Source: RUG721 sp040307385
Lineage (GTDB): Bacteria; Actinomycetota; Coriobacteriia; Coriobacteriales; Atopobiaceae
Assembly (NCBI GenBank): GCA_040307385.1
Contig: JAWRJQ010000092.1
Span: 1 to 29,813 of the forward strand
DNA: 29,813 nucleotides
Direction: 5' to 3'
Shown here: positions 13,837-21,349 of the stretch, piece after piece
Numbering within the stretch: the first letter of the stretch is position 1
Layout: each line of letters starts with the position of its first letter
Program-made: the position numbers and the translations under genes
Notes under the pieces: generated by a model
What the model was told of the DNA's origin: nothing
Databases searched by the model: none
What the model saw: only the letters and a program-made list of their open reading frames with translations

Positions 13837-14412
13837 ATGGATTACCTGAGTATCGCCCTGATCGTGCTTGCATGCGCCGGCGTATGGGCCGTCATCGAGC
13901 TCGCGCTCACCATCCGCAAGACGCGCAAGGTCGTCGATGATCTCTCCGTCACCGCCAACGACACGATCGGCCAGGTCCAGCCCGTCATCGGCAAGGTAGA
14001 CGGCCTGATGGACGAGCTCGATCCCGCCGTCAAGCAGGTTCCCGAGCTGCTCGACAAGGTGGGCACCGCAGTCGATAACGTCAATGGCATCCTGGGCGAC
14101 GTCTCGGGTGCCACCGGGGCGGTCTCCACCGTCACCACCGGCGCCGCACGTGCGGCAACCGGCGCCGTCACCTCCGTGTCCAACGCCGTGGGCCGCCTTA
14201 CCGGCAGGCGCCGCAAGGGCAAGAAGCGCACGTCCGACTCCCAGCTCTCAGCCCCCGCCGCTCCTGAGGACGCAGCCGTGCAGGCGCCCTCCGACGAGGC
14301 TTCTCCGGCAGCCGAAGAGAAGTCGGCCTATGTGGTCTACGCACCGGAGCAGCCCGCAGCCGGCGCAGAGGCGGATGCGGACGGCGCGGCGGCTGAAGAG
14401 AAGGCTGAGTAG
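13837..14412 (+). CDS. DUF948-family single-pass membrane protein
   Basis: 191 residues. One N-terminal transmembrane segment, YLSIALIVLACAGVWAVIELAL (3-24), is followed by a long amphipathic, heptad-like stretch rich in V/D/L (VVDDLSVTANDTIGQVQPVIGKVDGLMDELDPAVKQVPELLDKV), typical of DUF948 proteins, then a basic patch GRRRKGKKR (about 123-131) and a low-complexity Ala/Glu/Pro tail. DUF948 proteins are often found near general-stress genes; function is unknown. It opens a likely operon: a 10-bp gap separates it from the anti-sigma gene. The ribosome binding site GAGGAGGAG is strong. Confidence 0.82.
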   Translation: MDYLSIALIVLACAGVWAVIELALTIRKTRKVVDDLSVTANDTIGQVQPVIGKVDGLMDELDPAVKQVPELLDKVGTAVDNVNGILGDVSGATGAVSTVTTGAARAATGAVTSVSNAVGRLTGRRRKGKKRTSDSQLSAPAAPEDAAVQAPSDEASPAAEEKSAYVVYAPEQPAAGAEADADGAAAEEKAE

Positions 14413-14422
14413 AAAGAGCACC

Positions 14423-14776
14423 ATGAAAACCTCCCACGTTGAACTGTCCGTGCCCGCAGAGGCATCGTTCGCGCGCTCGGTGCGCATGATGGCCGCCAAC
14501 CTCGCGGTATTCCTCGATATGAGCCTCGACGATGTCGAGGAGGTGCGTATGGCCGCCGAGGAGGGCTTCGTGCTCTCCTGCGCCAGCAGGCCCGAGGTGT
14601 GCTCCATCGTTTTCACCCTCTCCGACGAGGGCATGTCCATGGACTTCTCGCTGGGACCCGTGCCCGACGACACCGCAGAGCTCGATCTCGCGCGCCTGCT
14701 GCTCGCGGCCGTCTGCGACGAGTTCGAGGTGGACGGGGCTGCAGCGCGGCTCCATCTGGCGAAGAGGATCGGCTAG
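14423..14776 (+). CDS. Degenerate RsbW/SpoIIAB-like anti-sigma factor
   Basis: 117 residues, shorter than the usual 140-160 of RsbW. The N-terminus VELSVPAEASFARSVRMMAANLAVFLDMSLDDVEEVRMAAEEGF follows the GHKL-kinase anti-sigma pattern (PA..sf...R..a..la...g.s.ddve.vr.a.eE). The N-box asparagine is absent (EEGFVLSC in place of E-x-x-x-N), the D-x-G-x-G box is missing, and the C-terminal segment LDLARLLLAAVCDEFEVD replaces the GLGL-type lid. ATP binding and kinase activity are thus doubtful, whereas sigma binding may remain. It ends 1 bp before the sigma-factor ATG, so the pair is co-translated. Only AAAGAG precedes the ATG. Family assignment rests on pattern and neighbour. Confidence 0.72.
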   Translation: MKTSHVELSVPAEASFARSVRMMAANLAVFLDMSLDDVEEVRMAAEEGFVLSCASRPEVCSIVFTLSDEGMSMDFSLGPVPDDTAELDLARLLLAAVCDEFEVDGAAARLHLAKRIG

Positions 14777-14777
14777 C

Positions 14778-15719
14778 ATGTCGGTTTACCCAGACGACGC
14801 ATACATCGACCTCACCGACGATGACGACGGCGACGAGCAGCTCTATCTCGATGAGGGGGAGGATGAAGGCCTCGATGGCGCGGAGGAGCGCGATGACGTC
14901 GAAGGCGAGTCCGTAGACGACGAAGACGATGACCGCTCCGCAGACGCGGGCGGCCAGCGGCCGGTCAAGTGGAACCGTCTCCGCACGCGCCGGCTCTTCC
15001 GTGCGGCGCGCTCCGGCGATATCGACGCTCGCGACCAGCTCATCATGGCCTACGACGGCCTCGCCCGCTACCTCGCCCGCAAGTTCAGGAACCGAGGCGA
15101 ATCCGACGACGATCTCGAGCAGGTAGCCTACCTCGGGCTGATCAAGGCAATCGACCGCTTCGAGCCCGAACGCGGCCTCGAGTTCTCCACCTACGCGACG
15201 CCCACCATCCTCGGCGAGCTGCGCCGCCACTTCCGCGACAAGGGCTGGTCGGTGCGTGTCCCGCGCCGCCTGCAGGAGCTCTCCCAAAAGGTCAACCGCG
15301 CGACCGACGACCTTGCCGTGGAGCTCGGGCACATGCCGTCCGTCTCCGAGCTCGCAGACCATCTGGGCGTCTCTGTGGACGAGGTGCTCGAAGCCATGGA
15401 GTCGTCGAGCGCGTACAGCTCCGTCTCGTTCGAGCAGAAGAGCGGCGCCGACGACGAGGAGGCCCCGACCCTCATGGACCACCTCGGCAACGAGGATAAA
15501 GAGCTTGCCGCAACCGACGATCGTCTGGTGCTCGACGAGGCCATCGCGGGATTCTCCCCGCGCGAGCAGCAGGCCGTGCGCATGCGCTTCGTCGAGGGCC
15601 TCACGCAGGTCGAGATCGCCAAGCAGCTCGACATCTCCCAGGTGCAGGTTTCGCGTCTGCTGCGCAAGACCCTGCGCCGCCTTCAGGAGAAGATCGATCC
15701 CGCGAGCGTGAGGGAGTAG
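14778..15719 (+). CDS. SigB/SigF/SigG-family alternative sigma factor with acidic N-terminus
   Basis: 313 residues. Residues 6-52 contain 27 Asp/Glu of 47, an unusual acidic extension. From about 70 it is a normal group 3 sigma: region 2 ARDQLIMAYDGLARYLARKF, DDLEQVAYLGLIKAIDRFEPERGLEFSTYATPTILGELRRHFRD (region 2.2-2.4), WSVRVPRRLQEL (region 3), ELADHLGVSVDEVLEAM, and region 4 FSPREQQAVRMRFVEGLTQVEIAKQLDISQVQVSRLLRKTLRRL with its helix-turn-helix. Such factors drive stress or sporulation-type regulons under a partner-switching anti-sigma factor. Here the anti-sigma gene lies 1 bp upstream, but no anti-anti-sigma (RsbV) gene is seen. Confidence 0.93.
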   Translation: MSVYPDDAYIDLTDDDDGDEQLYLDEGEDEGLDGAEERDDVEGESVDDEDDDRSADAGGQRPVKWNRLRTRRLFRAARSGDIDARDQLIMAYDGLARYLARKFRNRGESDDDLEQVAYLGLIKAIDRFEPERGLEFSTYATPTILGELRRHFRDKGWSVRVPRRLQELSQKVNRATDDLAVELGHMPSVSELADHLGVSVDEVLEAMESSSAYSSVSFEQKSGADDEEAPTLMDHLGNEDKELAATDDRLVLDEAIAGFSPREQQAVRMRFVEGLTQVEIAKQLDISQVQVSRLLRKTLRRLQEKIDPASVRE

Positions 15720-15759
15720 CCGCCCGCGCGCCTTCGCAGCGCAGGCATATCCGATGGGG

Positions 15760-15803
15760 TATAATCACTCAGTTATGCACGCACGGTTCCGCAGGTGCGG
15801 GAA
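15760..15803 (+). promoter_or_regulatory. alaS promoter and leader hairpin
   Basis: A perfect TATAAT (15760-15765) precedes alaS by about 65 bp. In the leader, TTCCGCA and TGCGGGAA (15787-15803) pair with one bulged base. There is no T-box signature or T-tract; a role in regulation is unproven. Confidence 0.5.
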
Positions 15804-15829
15804 TGGATAGCTGAGGAGAGCAAGGCGCT

Positions 15830-18466
15830 ATGTCCGACTACAAGACGATGACCACGGCCGAGATCCGCGACGACTTCCTGAAGTTCTTCGAGTCCAAGGG
15901 CTGCAAGCTCTATCCGTCGTCATCGCTCGTTCCCGACGATCCGTCGCTTCTGCTCACCAACGCGGGCATGAACCAGTTCAAGGAATACTACCAGGGCATC
16001 AAGACCATGCCCGAGATCGGCGCATGCTCCTGCCAGAAGTGCCTGCGCACCAACGATATCGACAACATCGGCGATTCGCGCCACCTCTCGTTCTTCGAGA
16101 TGCTCGGCAACTTCTCCTTCGGCGGCTACTCCAAAGCCGACGCCATCGCGTGGGCGTGGGAGTTCATCACGGACGAGGAGCACCTCGGCCTGCCCGAGGA
16201 CCGGCTCTACATGACGGTCTTCGAGGACGACGACGAGGCCGTCGAGCTGTGGCATTCCCACGGCGTGCCCTATGAGCACATCTCCCGTCTCGGCGCCGAC
16301 GACAACTTCTGGGCCGCCGGCCCGACCGGCCCCTGCGGGCCCTGCTCCGAGATCTATTTCGATCAGGGCCCCGAGTTCGAGGGCGAAGCCCCCGGCGACG
16401 AGGGCGAGCGCTACCTCGAGTTCTGGAACCTCGTCTTCACCCAGTACGATCGCCAGGAGGACGGCTCGCTGCCCGACCTCCCGCACCGCAACATCGATAC
16501 CGGCATGGGCCTCGAGCGCATCGCGGCCATCATGCAGCACAAGGGCACCAACTACGATGGCGACGTCCTGACCTCGCTCATCGGCGTGGGCGAGAGCCTC
16601 TCGGGCCGCACGTACGGCGCCGACGCCCGCGCCGACCGCTCCATGCGCATCGTGGCCGACCACAGCCGCGCCGTCACCTTCATGATCGGCGACGGCATCC
16701 TGCCCTCCAACGAGGGCCGTGGCTACGTCCTGCGCCGCCTGCTGCGCCGCGCCGTCTACCACGGCCGCCTGCTGAGCATCGGCGGCATCTTCCTCTCCAC
16801 GTACTCCGAGGAGGTCATGCGCCTCATGGCTGACGTTTATCCGCAGCTAACCGAGAACAAGGCGCTCATCCTGAGCCTGCTGCGCGCCGAGGAGGAGCGC
16901 TTCAACGCCACGCTCGATGCCGGGGAGGCCAAGCTCGCCGCCGCGCTCGAGGCGCTCGATGCGGGCGATGAGCTGCCGGGAGCCATGGCCTTCCAGCTGC
17001 ACGACACCTACGGATTCCCCATCGACCTCACGCGTGAGATCTGCGAGGACAAAGGCTGCACGGTCGATATGGCGGGCTTCGACGCCTGTATGGCCGAGCA
17101 GCGCGAGCGCGCCCGCGCGCATGCCGAGCAGGACGCCTGGGGCACCTTCAACGACGTGTGGGTCGCCCTCTCCGATAAGCTGCCCGAGACGGTCTTCGAG
17201 GGCTACGACGTCGAGACCTCCCATGCCGAGGTTCTCGCCGTCGTGAGCGAAGGCGTCGAGACGTCGCACGCTGAGGCGGGCGCCGAGGTCGAGGTCGTGC
17301 TCTCGGCCACGCCGTTCTACGCCGAGAGGGGCGGTCAGGTGGGCGACACCGGCTCTCTCTGCGCGGATGGCCTGCGCGTGCGCATCACCGACGCCCGCCA
17401 TCATGAGGGAGGCCTTGTCGCGCATATCGGCACGGTTGAGGAGGGCGCGCTCGCCCTCGGAGCGCACGTCACCGCCTCCATCGACCATGGCCGCCGCGAG
17501 CTCATCCGCCGCAACCACACGGCGACCCACCTTCTCGATTCCGCCCTCAGAGCCGTTCTCGGCGAGCACGTCAACCAGGCGGGATCGCTCGTGGCGCCCG
17601 ATCGCCTGCGCTTCGACTTCACCCATTTCGAAGCCATGACCAAAGACGAGATAGATCGCGTCGAGGGCATGGTCAACGCCGAGATCTTCGCAGCCAAGCC
17701 CGTCATCACCCAGATCATGGGCATCGACGAGGCGAAAGCCTCCGGTGCCATCGCCCTCTTCGGAGAGAAGTACGACGATGCGGTGCGCGTGGTGTCCTGC
17801 GGCGCCGAGGACGCGCCGTTCTCGCGCGAGCTCTGCGGCGGCACCCACGCCCGCAACACCGCCGAGATCGGCCTGTTCAAGATCGTCTCCGAGGGTTCCG
17901 TGGGCTCCAACGCCCGCCGCATCGAGGCCGTGACCTCGGTGGGCGCGATCAACTACCTCGACGGCCGCCTCGCCGAGATCGACGCCGTGGCCGCCACGCT
18001 CAAGTGCCGCCCCGCCGACGTGTCCGCGCGCGTCGAGGCGCTTATCGCCGAGCGAGCCGAGGCCGAGAAGAAGCTTGCTGCGGCGCTTACCGGCGGCCAG
18101 TCGTCCAAACTCGCCTCCGCGCTCGCGGGAGCTGTCGACAAGGGCGCTTACAAGCTGGTCATCGCCCGTCTCGACGGCATCGGCGGCAAGGATATCCGCA
18201 GCGCGTGGGACAGCGTGCGCGAGCAGCTGGACGGTCCGTGCGCCTGCGTGCTCGCATCCGCCACCGATGACGGCAAGGTGGCGCTTCTGGCCGGCGCCAC
18301 CGATGCGGCCGTCGCCGCAGGCTTCTCCGCAGGCGACGTCGTCAAGGAGATCGCCGCGCTCGTCGGCGGGCGAGGCGGCGGCAAGCCCAACATGGCGCAG
18401 GCAGGCGGCACCGATCCTGCGGGCATCGATGCGGCGCTCGACGCAGCCCGCGCGATGCTGGCTTGA
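15830..18466 (+). CDS. alaS: Alanyl-tRNA synthetase
   Basis: 878 residues, the full family length; charges tRNA-Ala. Class II catalytic core: EIRDDFLKFFESKGCKLYPSSSLVP, LLLTNAGMNQFKEYYQG, QKCLRTNDIDNIG, RHLSFFEMLGNFSFGGYSK, and GPTGPCGPCSEIYFD, with NIDTGMGLERIA closing the ATP site. The editing domain has the HxxxH zinc-type motif HTATH (563-567) and CGGTH (669-673), which clears mischarged Ser and Gly. The C-terminal C-Ala domain ends in GGRGGGKPNMAQAGGTDPAG. The ATG at 15830 has GAGGAG upstream. It overlaps the ruvX start by one base (TGATG). Confidence 0.98.
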   Translation: MSDYKTMTTAEIRDDFLKFFESKGCKLYPSSSLVPDDPSLLLTNAGMNQFKEYYQGIKTMPEIGACSCQKCLRTNDIDNIGDSRHLSFFEMLGNFSFGGYSKADAIAWAWEFITDEEHLGLPEDRLYMTVFEDDDEAVELWHSHGVPYEHISRLGADDNFWAAGPTGPCGPCSEIYFDQGPEFEGEAPGDEGERYLEFWNLVFTQYDRQEDGSLPDLPHRNIDTGMGLERIAAIMQHKGTNYDGDVLTSLIGVGESLSGRTYGADARADRSMRIVADHSRAVTFMIGDGILPSNEGRGYVLRRLLRRAVYHGRLLSIGGIFLSTYSEEVMRLMADVYPQLTENKALILSLLRAEEERFNATLDAGEAKLAAALEALDAGDELPGAMAFQLHDTYGFPIDLTREICEDKGCTVDMAGFDACMAEQRERARAHAEQDAWGTFNDVWVALSDKLPETVFEGYDVETSHAEVLAVVSEGVETSHAEAGAEVEVVLSATPFYAERGGQVGDTGSLCADGLRVRITDARHHEGGLVAHIGTVEEGALALGAHVTASIDHGRRELIRRNHTATHLLDSALRAVLGEHVNQAGSLVAPDRLRFDFTHFEAMTKDEIDRVEGMVNAEIFAAKPVITQIMGIDEAKASGAIALFGEKYDDAVRVVSCGAEDAPFSRELCGGTHARNTAEIGLFKIVSEGSVGSNARRIEAVTSVGAINYLDGRLAEIDAVAATLKCRPADVSARVEALIAERAEAEKKLAAALTGGQSSKLASALAGAVDKGAYKLVIARLDGIGGKDIRSAWDSVREQLDGPCACVLASATDDGKVALLAGATDAAVAAGFSAGDVVKEIAALVGGRGGGKPNMAQAGGTDPAGIDAALDAARAMLA

Positions 18467-18900
18467 TGAGGGCGCTCGCACTCGACATAGGCGAGAAGCG
18501 CGTGGGCGTGGCCGTGAGCGACCCCGCCGCCCGCATCGCCTCTCCCGTCTGCGTGCTGCCCGCTGCCGAGGTGTTCTCGAACGCGCCTTCATGGCGCCGC
18601 GTCCTCAGCGATTGGGAGCCCGACGTGCTCGTGTGCGGCCGTCCGCTCACGATGGGAGGCGAGCAGGGCCCGCAGGCCGAGGCCATCGAGGCTCGCGCCC
18701 GTGAGATCGCCGAAAAATGCGCACTTCCCTTGGAGTTTTGGGATGAACGCCTCTCTTCTGCGGAGGCGAAGCGTATCCTACATGAACAGGGTCTGGACGA
18801 GAGGGGCATGCGCGGCAAGATCGATATGGTTGCGGCATCGCTCATTCTGCAGTCCTGGCTCGACGCCCGGCGAACCGATGGGGTAGAGGATCATGGCTGA
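18466..18900 (+). CDS. ruvX: RuvX (YqgF) Holliday-junction-resolvase-like / pre-16S rRNA nuclease
   Basis: 144 residues, RNase H-like fold, the family implicated in maturing the 16S rRNA 5' end and once proposed as a Holliday-junction resolvase. N-terminal ALALDIGEKRVGVAVSDP with catalytic D7, VLVCGRPLTMGGEQGPQA, DERLSSAEAKRIL and the C-terminal KIDMVAASLILQSWLD with its acidic residue are the four family motifs. The ATG overlaps the alaS stop (TGATG), so a TTG one codon upstream is not preferred. No good Shine-Dalgarno sequence, consistent with translational coupling. alaS-ruvX-mltG order is common in Gram-positive bacteria. Confidence 0.95.
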   Translation: MRALALDIGEKRVGVAVSDPAARIASPVCVLPAAEVFSNAPSWRRVLSDWEPDVLVCGRPLTMGGEQGPQAEAIEARAREIAEKCALPLEFWDERLSSAEAKRILHEQGLDERGMRGKIDMVAASLILQSWLDARRTDGVEDHG

Positions 18901-20197
18901 AAAGAAAGCACCCGAGAGCGACCGCGCCGCCGCCGATACGAACGCGCAGAAGCGCAGGCGGGCGCGCAGCGTCGTCACCACGTCCGACGAGGTGAAACCT
19001 GCAGCTGTGGAGGGGCTCGAGACCCTGCGCGGCACCCCCTCGACCTCCACCTCCATCCTCGACGGCGGTCGCGTGTCCTCGCGCACCGCACGCGCCACGG
19101 CGCGTGCGCAGGAGCGTGTGGGCACGTCGCGCAGAACGCAGCATTCGATCGGGCGCACGCTGGTCAAGGGCCTGGCCGGCTTCATCGTGGTTGCCGGCCT
19201 CGCCGCCGTGGTGATGTTCGTGGTGATCCCCCGCATCATGGGGACCTCATCCACCGACGATCGCCCCCCGTTCGAGCAGGGCGTCGGCACCGAGATCGTC
19301 ATCCCCGACGGTTCGGGCGCAGGCGAGATCGCCGAGCTCCTCTACCAGGAGGGCATCATCGACGACCGCGCCGCCTTCATGCAGACGATCAGGCGCCAAG
19401 AGGCCGAGCAGCTGCTCAAGAGCGGCCCCTACTACTTCGTCACGGGCACCGATCCCTCCGACGTGGTGCGCCAGCTCATCGAGGGTCCCAACTCGACGGC
19501 GGGCAACCTCACGGTGCCCGAGGGCTTCACCGTCGCCAAGACGGCCGATCTGGTGGAGAGCCGCCTCGGCATTCCGCGCGACGTCTTCCTCGAGCAGGCA
19601 AAAGCCTCGAACTACGTTGCGGACTATCCGTTCCTCGCCGATGCGGCCAACGACTCCCTCGAGGGCTTCCTGTTCCCCAAGTCCTACGATTTCTCGGGCG
19701 TCGATGCCACGGCCGATGTCGTTATCCGCGCCATGCTCGACCAGTATGCCGCCGAGATAGCCGGCATCGACTTCGATGAGATCCGCTCGACGCTCGCGGA
19801 GCGCTACGGCATCGAGTTCTCGGATTACGAGATCCTCACGATGGCGTCGATCGTCGAGCGCGAGACGAACACCGACAGCGATCGCGCGACGGTTGCCTCG
19901 GTGCTCTACAACCGCATCGAGGAGGGCATGCCGCTGCAGTCCGACGCCACCACCGAGTACATCGTGGGCCGCGAGGTCTATCAGAGCGACCTCCAGGAGG
20001 ACAGCCCCTACAACACCTATCTCAACGGCGGGCTCACGCCCACGCCCATCTGCTCGCCCGGCATCGCGTCCATCAACGCGGCATGCGATCCCGACCGCAC
20101 CTCCTACATGTACTTCTACATGGAAGGCGACTACCATGTGTTCTCCGAGACGCTCGAAGAGCACGAGGCGGCCATCGCCAACGCCCCGGGGGACTGA
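18893..20197 (+). CDS. mltG: MltG (YceG-like) endolytic murein transglycosylase
   Basis: 434 residues. A basic, disordered cytoplasmic N-terminus of about 90 residues precedes one transmembrane helix (about 92-114), then the extracytoplasmic YceG domain: GTEIVIPDGSGAGEIAELL (LysM-like part), GPYYFVTG, LTVPEGFTVAKTADL, LEGFLFPKSYDF, and the catalytic MASIVERET with E322, followed by ASVLYNRIEEGMPLQSDAT and the SPYNTYLNGGLTPTPICSPG block. It cleaves nascent glycan strands and is thought to set their length. The start ATG overlaps ruvX by 8 bp and has AGAGGA upstream. The long basic N-tail is typical of actinobacterial MltG. Confidence 0.95.
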   Translation: MAEKKAPESDRAAADTNAQKRRRARSVVTTSDEVKPAAVEGLETLRGTPSTSTSILDGGRVSSRTARATARAQERVGTSRRTQHSIGRTLVKGLAGFIVVAGLAAVVMFVVIPRIMGTSSTDDRPPFEQGVGTEIVIPDGSGAGEIAELLYQEGIIDDRAAFMQTIRRQEAEQLLKSGPYYFVTGTDPSDVVRQLIEGPNSTAGNLTVPEGFTVAKTADLVESRLGIPRDVFLEQAKASNYVADYPFLADAANDSLEGFLFPKSYDFSGVDATADVVIRAMLDQYAAEIAGIDFDEIRSTLAERYGIEFSDYEILTMASIVERETNTDSDRATVASVLYNRIEEGMPLQSDATTEYIVGREVYQSDLQEDSPYNTYLNGGLTPTPICSPGIASINAACDPDRTSYMYFYMEGDYHVFSETLEEHEAAIANAPGD

Positions 20198-20201
20198 TCG
20201 C

Positions 20202-20702
20202 ATGGCGCTGTTCAAGGCCTGGCGCTACGTTGCCCGCGTCGAGCTGATCGACCTCGACGAACTCGCCCGGGATGGCATCCGCTGCCTGCTGCTCGACCGC
20301 GACAACACCATCGTGCCGCGCACGACCAAGCGCGTTCCCGAAGCGGTGAGGGCATGGATCGACCGCGCCCATGAGCTGGGTTTCTCGGTCTGCATCGTGT
20401 CGAACAACCTCCACTCCAGGCTGGTGGAGGCAACCGCCCGGGAGCTTGATGCGCAATGGGTGGGCAGCGCCATGAAGCCGTTTCCGTTCGCGATGCGCCG
20501 CGCGCTCGATGAGCTGGGCGTCTCCGCAGGGCAGGCGGTCATGGTCGGCGATCAGGTCTATACCGACATCTGCGCAGGCAACCTTGCGGGCGTGCGCACC
20601 ATCCTCGTGCGTCCGCAGAGCATGCGCGAGCTCTGGTACACCTACCTGTTCCGCGCATTCGAGGCCGTGGCGCTGCGCGGCAATCGATTCGAGGGAGAAT
20701 AG
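20202..20702 (+). CDS. YqeG-family HAD-IIIA phosphatase
   Basis: 166 residues, the usual length of the YqeG group of HAD phosphatases. Motif I is CLLLDRDNTIVPR (with the nucleophilic Asp of D-x-D-x-T), motif II VCIVSNN, motif III lysine in SAMKPFPFAMRRAL and motif IV VMVGDQVYTDICAGNLAG, so all catalytic residues are present. Substrate unknown; related proteins in Firmicutes lie beside yqeH and aroE, and here beside aroK. The ATG lies 4 bp after the mltG stop, with GGGGGA 9 nt away. It probably ends the alaS-ruvX-mltG-yqeG transcription unit, since a new promoter-like sequence precedes aroK. Confidence 0.9.
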   Translation: MALFKAWRYVARVELIDLDELARDGIRCLLLDRDNTIVPRTTKRVPEAVRAWIDRAHELGFSVCIVSNNLHSRLVEATARELDAQWVGSAMKPFPFAMRRALDELGVSAGQAVMVGDQVYTDICAGNLAGVRTILVRPQSMRELWYTYLFRAFEAVALRGNRFEGE

Positions 20703-20762
20703 CGCACTCGAGCGCGCGGCTTCTGTCAGTCGCCCCTCGTGGTGACGGATGCGCCTGCATGG

Positions 20763-20771
20763 TGGTAAAAT
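20763..20771 (+). promoter_or_regulatory. Extended -10 promoter of aroK operon
   Basis: TGG followed by TAAAAT (20766-20771), 30 bp before the GTG start of aroK. This fixes the translation start, because an in-frame ATG at 20759 would be upstream of the transcription start. Confidence 0.5.
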
Positions 20772-20800
20772 CAAAGGGTTGGAACTCCAAGGAGACACGT

Positions 20801-21349
20801 GTGGATAACCTCGGGCACAACGTCGTCGTCCATGAGGGCTGCGACCATATCTTCTTCATCGGCTTTCTGGGTGCGGGCAAGTCAACGCTTGCCCGGAACC
20901 TCGGCGAGCTGTTCCATCGTCCCTACGTCGACACCGACCACATGGTGGAGCTCAGCCTCGGCAAGCGCGTCGCGCAGGTGTTCGAGCAGGACGGCGAGGA
21001 TGCCTTCCGCATTGCCGAGACGAGCGTCCTGAAACGTCTCCGCCAGCGCAAATCGTTGCTCGTGAGCTGCGGCGGCGGCATCATCGAGCGCACCGAGAAC
21101 TGCGATCTCATGCACGAGATGGGCACCGTGGTGTTTCTCGACGGCGACCTTGAGGACTCGCTGCGCCAGATCCAGCGGCCCGAGCGCCGTCCCGATCTCG
21201 GCGACCGCGCCAACGCCGCGCGCGTGTATGCGCATCGCCGCCCGCTGTACGAGCGCGCCGCCGATATCACCATCGATATCCGCAAGAAGAGCTTCGACGA
21301 GGTGGCCGCCCTCTCCGGGCAGCTGCTGTGGGAAAGGGGCCTGCTATGA
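20801..21349 (+). CDS. aroK: Shikimate kinase
   Basis: 182 residues with GTG start at 20801, placed by AAGGAG (20788-20793 region) and by the -10 box lying upstream. P-loop GFLGAGKST near residue 22, the shikimate-binding YVDTDHMVE, DGEDAFRIAETSVLK with the conserved Arg, VSCGGGIIERTEN with GGG, the ERRPDLGDR lid and YAHRRPLYERAADITIDI are all present, so the enzyme looks active. It phosphorylates shikimate in aromatic amino-acid synthesis. It overlaps the next gene by 4 bp (ATGA), the same arrangement as the common aroK-aroB pair, although here the following protein lacks AroB active-site residues. No other shikimate-pathway gene is in view. Confidence 0.93.
   Translation: MDNLGHNVVVHEGCDHIFFIGFLGAGKSTLARNLGELFHRPYVDTDHMVELSLGKRVAQVFEQDGEDAFRIAETSVLKRLRQRKSLLVSCGGGIIERTENCDLMHEMGTVVFLDGDLEDSLRQIQRPERRPDLGDRANAARVYAHRRPLYERAADITIDIRKKSFDEVAALSGQLLWERGLL

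Noticed and set aside
15720..15829. T-box or other tRNA-sensing leader upstream of alaS
   Set aside because: The leader is only about 60 nt, lacks a T-box core sequence and has no terminator T-tract.
16847..18592. Long minus-strand open frame opposite alaS
   Set aside because: Lies wholly within or across alaS and ruvX on the other strand, with shadow-type composition and no recognisable motif.
20759..20800. Upstream ATG start for aroK
   Set aside because: The extended -10 box at 20763-20771 lies after this ATG and AAGGAG precedes the GTG at 20801, so the shorter form is preferred.
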